64,000 nt of DNA from Arthrobacter burdickii (GTDB lineage Bacteria > Actinomycetota > Actinomycetes > Actinomycetales > Micrococcaceae), in assembly GCF_030433645.1 (NCBI RefSeq), contig NZ_JAROCG010000001.1, positions 186,001 through 250,000 of the forward strand, read 5' to 3'. Positions 8,218 to 17,621 of this stretch are shown here, piece after piece; position 1 is the stretch's first letter, and every line of letters begins with the position of its first letter. The position numbers and the translations under genes are program-made. The notes beneath the pieces are model-generated. The model was not told the DNA's origin. It searched no databases and saw nothing but the letters and a program-made list of their open reading frames with translations.

Positions 8218-8769
8218 CTAGCCGCGTGTGGGAGCCGGCTGGTCGGGCCGGTGCATACGGAACATGGGCTTGTAGTGCCAGGTCGGTCCGCAGAGCAGGG
8301 AGGTGCCGTCCGGCGCGAAGCCGTTCCGGACGTAGAACCGCTCGGCCCGCGGGTTGCCGTTGAGAATCCAGAGGTAGGCACCCTGCCTGCCGATGGCGAT
8401 GTCGAGCAGTCGCTGCCCCAGGCCCGTGCCGTGCGTCGACCTCAGCGTGTAGATGTGGTGCAGTTCGAAGTCCGGCCGGTCCTCGTCGCGTCCCGGTCCC
8501 GATGTCGCGACCGCCACCGGTTCGCCGTCCTCGTGGAACACCAGCCAGCTCCGCGCGCTGCCGGGGGTCCGTTGCGCTTCCTCGAACGCCGCGCGCTGCC
8601 GCTCGATCATCCCCGGCAGCTCGGCGTCGTAGAACTCGTGGTACTCCCGCGGCATGATGTGCTCGTACGTCTCGTGGAGCCCGGCGACGTGCGTGCGCGC
8701 GTACGCCTCAGCGTCGTCGACGGTGGCCGGCCGGATCAGGTAGGGCAGCGTCAGCAGGGGCTGTGTCAC
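8218..8769 (-). CDS. GNAT-family N-acetyltransferase
   Basis: The 183-residue protein shows the GNAT order: YLIRPATVDDAEAYARTH at the N-terminus, a central strand HHIYTLRSTHGTGLGQRLLD in which THGTGLG is the acetyl-CoA pyrophosphate loop, and NPRAERFYVRNGF, the late motif B helix. It transfers an acetyl group from acetyl-CoA to an unknown amine. The final strand region (about 150-183) is slightly extended. The start is at 8769, and the gene lies between the thiamine-binding-like and spermidine-synthase-like genes on the same strand. Confidence 0.88.
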   Translation of the reverse strand: MTQPLLTLPYLIRPATVDDAEAYARTHVAGLHETYEHIMPREYHEFYDAELPGMIERQRAAFEEAQRTPGSARSWLVFHEDGEPVAVATSGPGRDEDRPDFELHHIYTLRSTHGTGLGQRLLDIAIGRQGAYLWILNGNPRAERFYVRNGFAPDGTSLLCGPTWHYKPMFRMHRPDQPAPTRG

Positions 8770-8818
8770 GACTCCAGTTTAGTGTCCCTGGGCTACCGAG
8801 TGGCGGGAGATCCGGAGG

Positions 8819-9160
8819 TCAGGAATGGCCCTCGAACTGCTGCTGATCCGCGAGCGCCGCCTCGAGCCGCTGCACCTTGCCGGTCAGCTCGCCGGTCCGC
8901 CCGGGCCGGATGTCGGCCTTGAGCACGAGGGAGACGCGGCTGCCGTAGCGGCCCACGGCCTCGGTGGCGTTCTTGATCACGGCCATCACCTCGTCCCACT
9001 CCCCCTCGATGGTGGTGAACATGGAGTCGGTGGAGTTCGGCAGGCCGGACTCACGCACGATGGCGACCGCGGCGGCGACGGCGTCGTGCACCGACCCGTC
9101 AGGGTTGTCGCGGGAGAGGTCGGAGGATCCGGACGGGGCGACGCTGAAGGCTACGAGCAT
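8819..9160 (-). CDS. MTH1187/YqgV-type thiamine-binding-like protein
   Basis: This 113-residue protein has MLVAFSVAPSG at the N-terminus, a central STDSMFTTIEGEWDEVMAVI and SRVSLVLKADIRPGRTGEL, the conserved pattern of the small ferredoxin-like MTH1187/YkoF-related family that binds thiamine or its derivatives. It acts in the cytoplasm, with an uncertain physiological role. I chose ATG 9160 over a much longer in-frame extension because GGGAG lies just upstream and the family length is about 100 residues. A strong hairpin lies immediately upstream of the start region. Confidence 0.88.
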   Translation of the reverse strand: MLVAFSVAPSGSSDLSRDNPDGSVHDAVAAAVAIVRESGLPNSTDSMFTTIEGEWDEVMAVIKNATEAVGRYGSRVSLVLKADIRPGRTGELTGKVQRLEAALADQQQFEGHS

Positions 9161-9224
9161 GCTCCCAGTCTGGCACGCGGGCGTCCGCGACGGGAGGCTC
9201 GGTTGCCGCAGAGCCGCGGCGGGG

Positions 9225-9260
9225 GCCCGGACCCGGTGGGGAGAACCAACGGGTCCGGGC
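9225..9260. terminator. GC-rich inverted repeat, 11-bp stem
   Basis: GCCCGGACCCG and its perfect complement are separated by 14 bases. The site lies between the lyase fusion stop (9382) and the thiamine-binding-like start (9160), on the read-through path of the large gene. It probably backs up the hairpin at 9347. Confidence 0.5.
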
Positions 9261-9346
9261 ACCCGGCGCGGCGGCCCGCCCCAAGAGGAGCATGTGCGCC
9301 CCGGTACGCCGCCGGACGCCGGACGCCGGGCGCCGGGCAGGGCGAA

Positions 9347-9371
9347 GGCCCGGACGCCGACCGTCCGGGCC
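9347..9371 (-). terminator. Terminator of the pectin-lyase fusion gene
   Basis: GGCCCGGACG, a five-base loop and CGTCCGGGCC form a perfect 10-bp hairpin starting 11 bases after the stop codon of the 1671-residue gene, read on the minus strand. Its 3' flank begins TTCG. Confidence 0.7.
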
Positions 9372-9381
9372 ACCGCCGCTG

Positions 9382-12300
9382 TCAGGAACCGGTGACCCGC
9401 AGGGCCTCCCAGCCGTAGAGCGCCCCGTCTCCGGTGAACACGACCACCTTGTTGTTGCCCGGTCGAGTGTCCTCGGGCGTGGTCACGGTGATCTCGCCGT
9501 CCTCGGACGCCTTCCGCCAGCCGAGGCCCGTGCCGTTGAGGTACACGTAGAACCACTCGTCCGCCTCGAGGTTCGCCAGGGTGACCTCGTGGGAGCCGCG
9601 ATCGAACTTCTCCCCGGCGAGGCCGAGGTCCACGCGCGTGGAGTTGCCGAGGTCCCGGGCTCGTGCCGGCTCCGGCACGAAGTCCGGCTCCGGGTTGACC
9701 AGTTCGCCCGGTCCCGTGTCCTCACCCGTGTAGAAGATGCTCGGCGCCGCCGGCGCCTGCATGTCCTGGCCCAGGAAGTAGGAGGTGTGCGGGGGCTGGT
9801 TGTAGGCCGTGTTCTGCCACGCCACCCCGAGCCGGTACACCGGATCCGACTGCAGCGTCCGGAGGCGGTGATCGGTGACGTCGACGGTGGTCGCGATCCG
9901 GAGGTCGGAGGAATCCGCCGTCCGGGTCACGATCTCCTCGCGCCAGTCGCCGAACAGGTCCGCCTGCAGGGCCGGGTTCGCCTTGGTGGTGTTGTTGCTC
10001 AGCGTGCCCTCGGCCCGGTAGATCTCCTCCGCCGCCTGCGTTGCCGGGTTCCACTTGGAGATGGTTGGCACCCCTGCGGCCGCTGTGGCGTCGTACTCGT
10101 TGTCCGTGATCTCCCGGAGCAGGTCGCCGTCCCACCACGTGACGAAGTTCGCCGCGGGGATCTTCTCCGACAGCAGTTCCCCGGAGGACGAGCGGAGCTG
10201 TCCGACGGGCGAGTTGTAGGCGGCGTCCCCACCGATGGCCCAGCCTTCGGCGCCGGGGTGGTTCGGATCGATGTCCGCCATGGCGGCCCGCCCGGTGTCG
10301 CGTGTTGCGGGGATGGACCAGAGGATCTCGCCCGTCGCCGCGTCCCGGTAGGTTGCACCGCGGTTGCCGGAGGACTTCATGTCCTCGTGGGCCGCGAAGA
10401 CCTCGAGACCCGGGTTGGTCGGATCGAAGTCGGAGACGTGCAGGGCGTCACCGTGGCCGAGGCCCGTCGTGTAGAGCGCCTCGCCGTCGTCGTCGATGGT
10501 CATGGAGCCGAAGACGATCTCGTCCTTCTGGTCGCCGTCGACATCCGCCACCGAGAACTCGTGGTTGCCCTGGCTCCGGTACTGGCTGCCGGACTCGTCG
10601 GAGTCGAAGGTCCAGCGTGGGGTGAGGTGGGTGCCGTCGAAGTCGAAGGCTGCGATCACCGCCCGGGTGTAGTAGCCGCGGCTGAAGACGACACTCGGCT
10701 TCTCGCCGTCGAGGTACGCCACGCCGGCCAGGAAGCGGTCCACGCGGTTGCCGTAGGTATCGCCCCAGGCCCCGACGTCACCGCGGGCCGGGACGTAGTC
10801 GATCGTGTCGATCGCCGCGCCGGTCGCGCCGTCGAACACCGTCAGGTATTCGGGGCCGCCCAGGACGTAGCCGGAGGAGTTCCGGTAGTCGGCGGCGGCG
10901 TCACCGATCACGGTGCCGGCGCCGTCCACGGTGCCGTCGGCCGTCTTGAGTGTCACCTCGGCCTTGCCGTTCCCGTCGAGGTCGAAGACCTGGAACTGGG
11001 TGTAGTGGGCGCCTGCCCGGATGTTCTTCCCGAGGTCGATCCGCCACAGCCGCGTGCCGTCCAGCTCGTACGCATCCACGTAGACGGTGCCCGTGTAGCC
11101 GGCCTGGGAGTTGTCGCGGCTGTTGGTCGGATCCCACTTCAGGATGACCTCGTACTCGCCGTCGCCGTCGACGTCGCCCACGGAGGCGTCGCTCGCCTTG
11201 TAGGAGTATGGCTGGCCGTCCTTCGTGACGGCGTCCGCGGGCTTCTGGATCGGCACGTCGAGGTACTGCTGGTCCCAGACTCCGAAGTCCTCGGTGGCCC
11301 AGCGCTCCACGCCGTCCACCACGGAGCTCACGCGGTACACGGACTCCGCCGTGCCGTCGGCATCCAGCAGGTTGGTGCTCGACGCGACGGGCTCGTCGGT
11401 GATGCGCTCGCCGTCCCGGTAGACGTGGAAGGCGATGTCGTCGTCGTCGAGTCCGAGCATGCGCCAGCCGATGTAGGTGCCGCCCTCGCCCTGCACGGCG
11501 ACCGGAGCGCGGTCGAGGCGCTCGGCCTGCCGCTGCAGCGTGGTGGCCGCCGGCGAGGTGATCGTCGACGAGCGCTCGGACGCGCCGCCCGCGTTCACCG
11601 CCGCCACCGCGTACGTGTACTCGATGGTCGTGAGGACGTCCGTGTCCGTGAAGGAGGCGTCGTCGGCGCGGCCGGCGAGTTCGAACTTCCCCAGCGACCC
11701 GTCGGCTTTCGGCTCGGCGCGGTACACCTGGTAGAACAGTGCACCGTCCGACGGCGTCCAGGTGATCGTCACGTCGTTCTTGTTGACCGCACCGAGGGTG
11801 AGCCCCGTCGGCACGGGCGCCGGAGGGACGTCGGGGTCCACCGTGGTGAGCACCAGCTCATTGGAGCCCACCGACTCCGCACCGCCCGCGGAAAGCGCGA
11901 CGACGGTGTACGTGTACTCGAGCCCGACGTCGGCCGTCCTGTCCGTGAACTCTGCATCCTTGGTGTCCCCGACCGCCACGCGGTCCGGGGAGCCGGCCGC
12001 CGTGCGGTAGACGCGGTAGCCGGCGGCGCCCTCGGCGGGCTGCCAGCCGAGGAGTACGGCCACGCCCTCGCTGTCGATGGTGAGGTCCTTCAGCTCCAGC
12101 CCTGACGGCGCGAGCTGCAGCGGGGTGATCTCGATGCCGTTCAGGCGCGACGACGTCCCCGTCATCACGAGGTTCAGCTGGCCGTCCGTGACAAGGACGG
12201 GCTCGCTCGTCTTCTGGGCGACGGCGGCGCGGCCGGCGTTGGCCGATCCGAAGTCCTTGCCCTCGAGCTGCACGTTGGAGCGGCTGCTGCCGATCCAGTC

Positions 12301-14397
12301 ACCACTGTAGGTACGGACGGCATAGGAACCGTTGGGCACGTCCACGGCGAACTCGTGGCTCGGCGTCGGCAGCAGGAAGTCCCGCTCGAGATCCGTCGGC
12401 GGCGGGGTGAACGCGACCCCCCGGTCCCTGCCGGCGAGCCCGGCGGTGTTCAGGAAGCCCCAGCCGCGCTGTGCGGAATATGCGCTGGTCTGGTTCACCT
12501 CCGTGTAGCCCGGCATCACCGGCGAGCCGGCCAGCTGGACGTCGAACCGGTACAGCGGCGACTTCGTGGCGATCCGGACCGCGGCGGACGGGGCGGATTC
12601 CCCGCGCCCGTTGACGGCGATGACGCGGACGTCGTACTCCCTGCCCTCCGCGAGGCCCGGGACGGCGGCCTGCGGCAGGGTCGAGGTGGCGACGAGCGCG
12701 TAGGCGTCGTCCGCTGCTCCGGCGTCCTTGCGGAACACGCGGTAGATGTCAGCGCCCTCGACGGCGCCCCAGGTCAGCTGCGCGCTCGCATTGGAGACGC
12801 TGGCCACGACGACGTCCGTCGGCGCTGCCGGTACGGCTGCCGGGGGCTCCGCCTCCTCGATCTCGCCGGCCAGCGGGATGTCCAGGGCCGCGATGCCGCC
12901 GGCGACGAGCCGGGCCATCTGGATGGCGCCGTACTCCTGGAAATGCGTGTCGTCCACGGTACCGGTGGGCCGGCTCGGGTAGACGCCTGCAGGGACGTGG
13001 AGGTAGACGGACTTCGCGGTCTCGGCGCCGATCTCGTCAAGGTAGGCGCGGCTGGAGGCCGCGAGATCCACGAGGGGCGTGCCGGTCTCGGCGGCGAGCT
13101 TCTGTGCCGCCTCCACGTAGGCCGGGAAGGAGACCACGGCCTTGCCGTCGGGCCCGAACGCCCGGCGCGAGACCGGCGTGACCAGCACCGGGGTGGCGCC
13201 GCGCTGCCGTGCTCCGTCCACGTAGGTGCGCAGGTACTCGTAATAGTCCGCGGGTGCGGCGAAGCGGTCGTCGACCCCATAGCTGTTGTCGTTGTGCCCG
13301 AACTGCACGAAGAGGTAGTCACCGGGCTTGATGCCGCGAAGCACCTCGTCGAGGCGCCCCTGGCTGATGAAGTTCTTCGAGCTGCGTCCGCCGATCGCCC
13401 TGTTGTCCACGGCGACGTCGTCGTCGAGGAAGCGGTCGATCATCTGACCCCAGCCCGCCTGCGGCGCGACGTCCGAGCGGTACGTCTGCACCGTCGAATC
13501 CCCCGTGACCCACACCGTGGGCGTCGGGGCCTGCGCGCGGTCGGCCTGCCGCGTGAGCGTGAGGGCGTTGAGGTTGGCCGCGGTTCCCGCGAAATCGAGG
13601 TTGAGCTGCCCGTCCACCACCGCGATGTCGAAGGACATCTCGAGGTACTGCCCCGCCGTGCGCGTGGTGGGCTGCACCTTGGCCATCTGCTCCGCGACGA
13701 TGGCAACATCGGTGGCTCCGGCGGCATCACCGGCGACGAGGGCCACGGTGTAGTCGCCGTTGGGCAGGTCCACGACGAGCTCGGTGTCGCCCACGGTGAC
13801 GAAGTCGGACCGGTTGGCATCCGCGGTCCCGCGGTCGGTCGCCGTGACCTTCGACGGGTCGACGAAACCAGCCCTCGACCCGGGTCCATAGGCCGTGGTG
13901 GCGGCGATCCGGGTCGCGCCGGGCGCGACGGCGCCGGGCCCGAAGTCGAACGTGAGCACTCCGCCGTCGGGCAGTGCGGGGGGATTGTTGTAGAAGCTGG
14001 ACGCCGTGGCAGCGGAGGGAGCGGTGATGCCGTCGGCGCCGCGGGCCTGGACGCGGTAGAAGTGCGGCGCGGAGGTGTCCACGGAGGTATCGGTGGCGAA
14101 GACGTCGCCCGTTGTCTCCGCAACCTTCGTGTAGGTGCCGTCGACGGTGTCGGCCCGTGAGACGACGTACCCGGTGGCGCCGGGCACCTCGTTCCAGCGG
14201 AGCATCACCGAGGTGCCGGCGACACGCGCCATCCGCACATTGGTGGGCACCGGGAGCGACGACGACGGGGCGTCAGCGACGGCGGGGGGCGGGTCGAGGG
14301 CGAGAGCCGGTGTTCCGGCGAGGGAGAGACCCAGAATGGTTGCTCCCGCCAGGAGCGGGGAGTGGAAAAGGGCACGGTTGAGACCGGAGTGTCGCAT
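9382..14397 (-). CDS. Secreted rhamnogalacturonan acetylesterase (CE12) fused to rhamnogalacturonan lyase (PL11)
   Basis: The 1671-residue protein has a Sec signal peptide (about 1-36), a fibronectin type III domain (50-135), then a galactose-binding-like N-domain and an SGNH esterase of the RG acetylesterase type: VTGDST with Ser301 as nucleophile, FGHND as block III, and DDTH with Asp482/His485. An FnIII domain, a second carbohydrate-binding-like domain (VNQTSAYSAQRGWGFL) and two more FnIII domains follow. Residues about 955-1560 are a PL11 lyase (GTYIGWRMLGLDDDDIAFHVYRDGERI cut here: GWRMLGLDDDD, DVDGDGEYEVILKW, QGNHEFSVADVDGD calcium-type loops). A short beta domain ends it. It would deacetylate and cleave the RG-I backbone outside the cell. 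I chose the ATG at 14397 because the signal peptide starts there and AGAAGG lies nine bases upstream. A LacI-type operator lies 142 bases ahead. Confidence 0.9.
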   Translation of the reverse strand: MRHSGLNRALFHSPLLAGATILGLSLAGTPALALDPPPAVADAPSSSLPVPTNVRMARVAGTSVMLRWNEVPGATGYVVSRADTVDGTYTKVAETTGDVFATDTSVDTSAPHFYRVQARGADGITAPSAATASSFYNNPPALPDGGVLTFDFGPGAVAPGATRIAATTAYGPGSRAGFVDPSKVTATDRGTADANRSDFVTVGDTELVVDLPNGDYTVALVAGDAAGATDVAIVAEQMAKVQPTTRTAGQYLEMSFDIAVVDGQLNLDFAGTAANLNALTLTRQADRAQAPTPTVWVTGDSTVQTYRSDVAPQAGWGQMIDRFLDDDVAVDNRAIGGRSSKNFISQGRLDEVLRGIKPGDYLFVQFGHNDNSYGVDDRFAAPADYYEYLRTYVDGARQRGATPVLVTPVSRRAFGPDGKAVVSFPAYVEAAQKLAAETGTPLVDLAASSRAYLDEIGAETAKSVYLHVPAGVYPSRPTGTVDDTHFQEYGAIQMARLVAGGIAALDIPLAGEIEEAEPPAAVPAAPTDVVVASVSNASAQLTWGAVEGADIYRVFRKDAGAADDAYALVATSTLPQAAVPGLAEGREYDVRVIAVNGRGESAPSAAVRIATKSPLYRFDVQLAGSPVMPGYTEVNQTSAYSAQRGWGFLNTAGLAGRDRGVAFTPPPTDLERDFLLPTPSHEFAVDVPNGSYAVRTYSGDWIGSSRSNVQLEGKDFGSANAGRAAVAQKTSEPVLVTDGQLNLVMTGTSSRLNGIEITPLQLAPSGLELKDLTIDSEGVAVLLGWQPAEGAAGYRVYRTAAGSPDRVAVGDTKDAEFTDRTADVGLEYTYTVVALSAGGAESVGSNELVLTTVDPDVPPAPVPTGLTLGAVNKNDVTITWTPSDGALFYQVYRAEPKADGSLGKFELAGRADDASFTDTDVLTTIEYTYAVAAVNAGGASERSSTITSPAATTLQRQAERLDRAPVAVQGEGGTYIGWRMLGLDDDDIAFHVYRDGERITDEPVASSTNLLDADGTAESVYRVSSVVDGVERWATEDFGVWDQQYLDVPIQKPADAVTKDGQPYSYKASDASVGDVDGDGEYEVILKWDPTNSRDNSQAGYTGTVYVDAYELDGTRLWRIDLGKNIRAGAHYTQFQVFDLDGNGKAEVTLKTADGTVDGAGTVIGDAAADYRNSSGYVLGGPEYLTVFDGATGAAIDTIDYVPARGDVGAWGDTYGNRVDRFLAGVAYLDGEKPSVVFSRGYYTRAVIAAFDFDGTHLTPRWTFDSDESGSQYRSQGNHEFSVADVDGDQKDEIVFGSMTIDDDGEALYTTGLGHGDALHVSDFDPTNPGLEVFAAHEDMKSSGNRGATYRDAATGEILWSIPATRDTGRAAMADIDPNHPGAEGWAIGGDAAYNSPVGQLRSSSGELLSEKIPAANFVTWWDGDLLREITDNEYDATAAAGVPTISKWNPATQAAEEIYRAEGTLSNNTTKANPALQADLFGDWREEIVTRTADSSDLRIATTVDVTDHRLRTLQSDPVYRLGVAWQNTAYNQPPHTSYFLGQDMQAPAAPSIFYTGEDTGPGELVNPEPDFVPEPARARDLGNSTRVDLGLAGEKFDRGSHEVTLANLEADEWFYVYLNGTGLGWRKASEDGEITVTTPEDTRPGNNKVVVFTGDGALYGWEALRVTGS

Positions 14398-14538
14398 GAA
14401 GGGGTACCTTCTCGTTTCGTCATTGAAAACGGGGGCGGTCGTTTCCGCGCTGCTCCGGCGCCGGGTACGACGGCGTCGGAGAGTGAGACAGCGGAGACTT
14501 GCCGTCAGCCTAACGGCCCTGGTTGCCGGGAACAAGCA

Positions 14539-14561
14539 TTTTGGGAAAACGCTTCCCAAAA
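14539..14561. promoter_or_regulatory. LacI-type operator upstream of the lyase fusion
   Basis: TTTTGGGAA, five bases (AACGC), and TTCCCAAAA form a perfect 9-bp dyad. The centre carries AAACGCTT, which fits the LacI-family core AANCGNTT. It lies 12 bases downstream of the lacI stop and 142 bases upstream of the large lyase gene start, so the LacI protein encoded next door is the natural candidate to bind it. Confidence 0.7.
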
Positions 14562-14572
14562 GAATTCCGGGC

Positions 14573-15616
14573 TCAGGCGGAGACCGTCACCCCGCCCGTC
14601 GATGCCCGTTCGACCAGGTGCGTGGGGAGGATGATGGCGGCGGGGTCCTCGCCGCGGATGACGCCGAGCAGGATCCGGACCATCTCACGGCTGATGCGCG
14701 CGAAGGGCTGGCGCATGGTCGTCAGCCCCGGGTCGGTGGAGGCCGCGACCGGGGAGTCGTCGAACCCCGCGACCGCGACGTCCTCGGGGACCCGCCTGCC
14801 GGCCGCGTGCAGGACGTCGAGGGCTCCCGCCGCCATGAGGTCGTTCGCCGCGAAGACGGCGTCGAGCCCCGGCGCCTGCACGAGGAGCTGCTGCATGGCC
14901 TGGCGTCCGCTCTCCCGGCTGTAGTCGCCCGGAGCCGTCAGTGCCTCATCGAAGTCCGGGCCCATCTCCTCCCGGTAGCCACGCAGCCGGCCGACGCCCC
15001 CGGACGTGTCCATGGGGCCCGTGATCGTCGCGATCCTGGTCCGGCCGAGCCCGCGCAGGTAGGCGACCATCTCGCGCGCGCCCGCGGCGTCGTCGGCCGC
15101 GACGTAGCCGATCTTGCCCTCGAAGCCGAGCGGGATGCCGCAGGCGATCATCGGGATCCCTGACTGGTGGATCTCTCCCACGATCGACTGGCCGCGTGCA
15201 TGCGAGGAGACCAGGAGGACGCCGTCGACGTGGCCGGCCGTGATGAAGTCGCGGGCACGGCGCTGTTCGTCCTTCGTGCCCGCCATGATGAGGACGAGGG
15301 AGACGTCGTGCTCCCCCAGGGCCTCGGACGCGCCCCGCATCAGGATCGAGAAGTTCGGGTCCTCGAAGAGGCGTTCCTGGGTCTCGCTGAGCAGGAACGC
15401 CACCGTGTTGGCCTTGCTCGTGGCGAGGCTCCGCGCGTGGGGGTTGATGCGGTAGCCGGTCTTCTTGATGGCCAGTTCGACGGCGGTCAGGGCATCGGGG
15501 CTGACCCAGTGGCCGCCGTTCAGGACCCTCGACACAGTGCCCCGCGAGACGCCGGCCGCCTTGGCGACGTCGTCGATGGTGGGCCGCTTGGAGCCCCGGG
15601 CACTGGTCACGGTCAT
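14573..15616 (-). CDS. LacI-family regulator of the galactan/pectin locus
   Basis: The 347-residue protein has a LacI helix-turn-helix and hinge at the N-terminus (PTIDDVAKAAGVSRGTVSRVL, about residues 12-32) and a periplasmic-binding-like effector domain (NTVAFLLSETQERLFEDPNF onward, with AVFAANDLMAAGALDVL and DVAVAGFDDSPVAASTDPGL). It sits between the importer and the lyase-esterase gene on the same strand, 19 bases after the second permease, so is probably co-transcribed with the importer. Effectors are likely galacto- or rhamnogalacturonan oligosaccharides, which is inference from context. Confidence 0.93.
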   Translation of the reverse strand: MTVTSARGSKRPTIDDVAKAAGVSRGTVSRVLNGGHWVSPDALTAVELAIKKTGYRINPHARSLATSKANTVAFLLSETQERLFEDPNFSILMRGASEALGEHDVSLVLIMAGTKDEQRRARDFITAGHVDGVLLVSSHARGQSIVGEIHQSGIPMIACGIPLGFEGKIGYVAADDAAGAREMVAYLRGLGRTRIATITGPMDTSGGVGRLRGYREEMGPDFDEALTAPGDYSRESGRQAMQQLLVQAPGLDAVFAANDLMAAGALDVLHAAGRRVPEDVAVAGFDDSPVAASTDPGLTTMRQPFARISREMVRILLGVIRGEDPAAIILPTHLVERASTGGVTVSA

Positions 15617-15635
15617 AGCGTATCCTCCAGCCGGT

Positions 15636-16523
15636 TCAGGCCTTGACGGCGCCTGCTGCGAGGTCCACGCGCCAGAAGCGCTGCAGCAGGAGGAACATCA
15701 GGATCAGCGGCAGGACGGACAGGAGGGCCCCCGTCACGACGAGTGTGTACAGGGCGGGCGCGGAGGCCCCCTGGTTCAGCAGGCCGTTGAGGCCCACGGT
15801 GATGGGGAACAGGGAGTCGTCGCCGAGCATGATGTACGGCAGCATGAAGTTGTTCCAGATCGCCACGAACTGGAACAGGAAGATGGTCACCAGGCCCGGG
15901 AGCATCATCGGCATGGCGATGCGGGCGAAGATCCCCATTTCGCTGGCGCCGTCCGTCCGGGCGGCCTCGACGACGTCGGTCGGGACGGCGGCGGCCGCGT
16001 AGATGCGGGCCAGGTAGATGCCGTACGGGCTGATGATCTGCGGCAGGAACACGGCCCAGTAGGTGTTGGTGAGCCCCAGCTGCGCCATGAGGAAGTACTG
16101 CGGGATGGCGAGGATGACGCCGGGTACCAGGACGCCCATGAGCAGGATGTTGAACACCGCACCCTTGCCGGGGAAGGCGAACTTCGCGAGCACGTAGCCG
16201 GACAGGGCGGAGACGAACGTGGAGGCGATCGCACCGGCCCCCGCGTACAGCGCGGTGTTCGCCATCCACCGCCAGAAGAGGCCGTCGCGGTAACCGCTCA
16301 GCTGGGCGATGTTGTCGAACAGGTGCGTGCTGGGCGCGAAGGTGAACGTGGAGAAGAGTTCGGAGCCGTCCTTGGTGGAGGCCATGAGGACCCACAGCAC
16401 CGGGAGCAGGCAGTAGAGCGCGCCGAGGAGCAGCAGCGCCGTGGCGACGGGGCTCGCCTTCTCGTGTCCGTGGACGCTGTCGCGGCGGGACCGCAGGGCG
16501 GGGGTGAGCGAGGGGGTAGCCAT
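15636..16523 (-). CDS. CUT1 sugar ABC importer, permease (MalG-like)
   Basis: The 295-residue integral membrane protein has six helices and the EAA loop VEAARTDGASEMGIFARIAM, which docks to the ATPase. The sequence YGIYLARIYAAAAVP and its C-terminal LLLQRFWRVDLAAGAVKA are typical of the MalG/GanQ side of CUT1 importers. Its start is one base from the preceding permease stop, indicating translational coupling. It works with the neighbouring permease and binding protein to import oligosaccharides, most likely galacto-oligosaccharides given GH42 and GH53 nearby. No ATPase gene is in this locus. Confidence 0.92.
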   Translation of the reverse strand: MATPSLTPALRSRRDSVHGHEKASPVATALLLLGALYCLLPVLWVLMASTKDGSELFSTFTFAPSTHLFDNIAQLSGYRDGLFWRWMANTALYAGAGAIASTFVSALSGYVLAKFAFPGKGAVFNILLMGVLVPGVILAIPQYFLMAQLGLTNTYWAVFLPQIISPYGIYLARIYAAAAVPTDVVEAARTDGASEMGIFARIAMPMMLPGLVTIFLFQFVAIWNNFMLPYIMLGDDSLFPITVGLNGLLNQGASAPALYTLVVTGALLSVLPLILMFLLLQRFWRVDLAAGAVKA

Positions 16524-16524
16524 G

Positions 16525-17547
16525 TCAGTCTTCCTGTCCGAAGGCGCGCTTCTGGACCACGCGGAGGAATACGAAGGAGATCAGGAGGGTCGCTGCGGCG
16601 ATGACGATCGAGCTCGCCGCGGCGGAGTAGATGTCGTCACGGGTGAACGCATCCCGGTACACCTTCATCAGCGGTGTCCAGCTGGTCGAGAGCGTGTTGG
16701 TCAGCGGCCGGAGCGTGGTGGGCTCGGCGAAGACCTGGAGCGTCGCCACGATGGAGAACAGGGCCGTCATGATGAGCGACGGCATCACGATGGGGATCTT
16801 GATGCGGAGGGCGATCTGCGTCTCGGTGGCGCCGTCGAGCCGGGCCGCCTCGTAGATGTCGTTCGGCACGGCTTTGAGGGAGGTGTAGATGACAATCATG
16901 TTGAAGCCCACCCCACCCCACAGGGCGATGTTGGCGATGCCGAACATGATGAGTCCGGAGGAGAGGATCTGCGGTGCGTCGAGGCCTAGCCGCTCCGTCA
17001 CGTAGTAGAACGGGCTGACCGAGGGCAGGTACAGGAATCCCCAGAGCAGCGAGCTGATGACGGCCGGCACCGCATAGGGCAGGAAGATCGAGACCCTCGA
17101 GAACGTGGTGGCCCTGGACCGCCGGGAATCGAGCAGGAGGGCGAACAGGAGCGCGAGCCCGAGCATGCAGGGGATCAGGATGAGTCCGTACAGCAGGACC
17201 CTGCCCACGCTGGCGGCGAATTCGGGGTCCGTGAGGGCTGCGACGTAGTTGTCGAGGCCGGCGAAGACCTGCTTCCGCGCCCCCGAGCCGAGCCCGAGCC
17301 CCGACACCTCGACGCGCTGGAAGCTCAGGTACAGCGTGTAGAGGATGGGGGCCGCCATGAAGACGGCGAACAGGAGGATGCCGGGAGCGAGCATCAGGTA
17401 CGGCGTCAGGACGCGGGACCGGAACCGGTGGGACCGGCGCTGCGCGGGACTGCCGCCCGGGCTCCCCGACGGCGGTGGACCGTCCTGGCCGGACCGCCGG
17501 TCGGCGCGGGCGCTGGTGCTCCCGGATACTGCTGGCTGAACGCTCAC
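16525..17547 (-). CDS. CUT1 sugar ABC importer, permease (MalF-like)
   Basis: The 340-residue permease begins at GTG 17547 with AAGGGG upstream. After a proline/serine-rich cytoplasmic tail (about 1-46) come six helices, starting LTPYLMLAPGILLFAVFMAAP. The EAA motif YEAARLDGATETQIALRIKI is clear. The pair with the MalG-like permease forms the membrane channel. The long low-complexity N-terminus reads in frame with a poorly supported upstream extension, which I rejected. It follows the binding protein by 74 bases. Confidence 0.92.
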   Translation of the reverse strand: MSVQPAVSGSTSARADRRSGQDGPPPSGSPGGSPAQRRSHRFRSRVLTPYLMLAPGILLFAVFMAAPILYTLYLSFQRVEVSGLGLGSGARKQVFAGLDNYVAALTDPEFAASVGRVLLYGLILIPCMLGLALLFALLLDSRRSRATTFSRVSIFLPYAVPAVISSLLWGFLYLPSVSPFYYVTERLGLDAPQILSSGLIMFGIANIALWGGVGFNMIVIYTSLKAVPNDIYEAARLDGATETQIALRIKIPIVMPSLIMTALFSIVATLQVFAEPTTLRPLTNTLSTSWTPLMKVYRDAFTRDDIYSAAASSIVIAAATLLISFVFLRVVQKRAFGQED

Positions 17548-17621
17548 GGTGTTCCCCTTCGAACGTCGGTGCCGCCGCCCGCCCTGTGTGGGGGCGGCGG
17601 CACCGGTGATACTGGTGCGGC

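Noticed and set aside
14398-14559. Longer start for the lyase fusion.
   Set aside because: The added 54 residues are Arg-rich without a signal peptide, and would cross the LacI operator.
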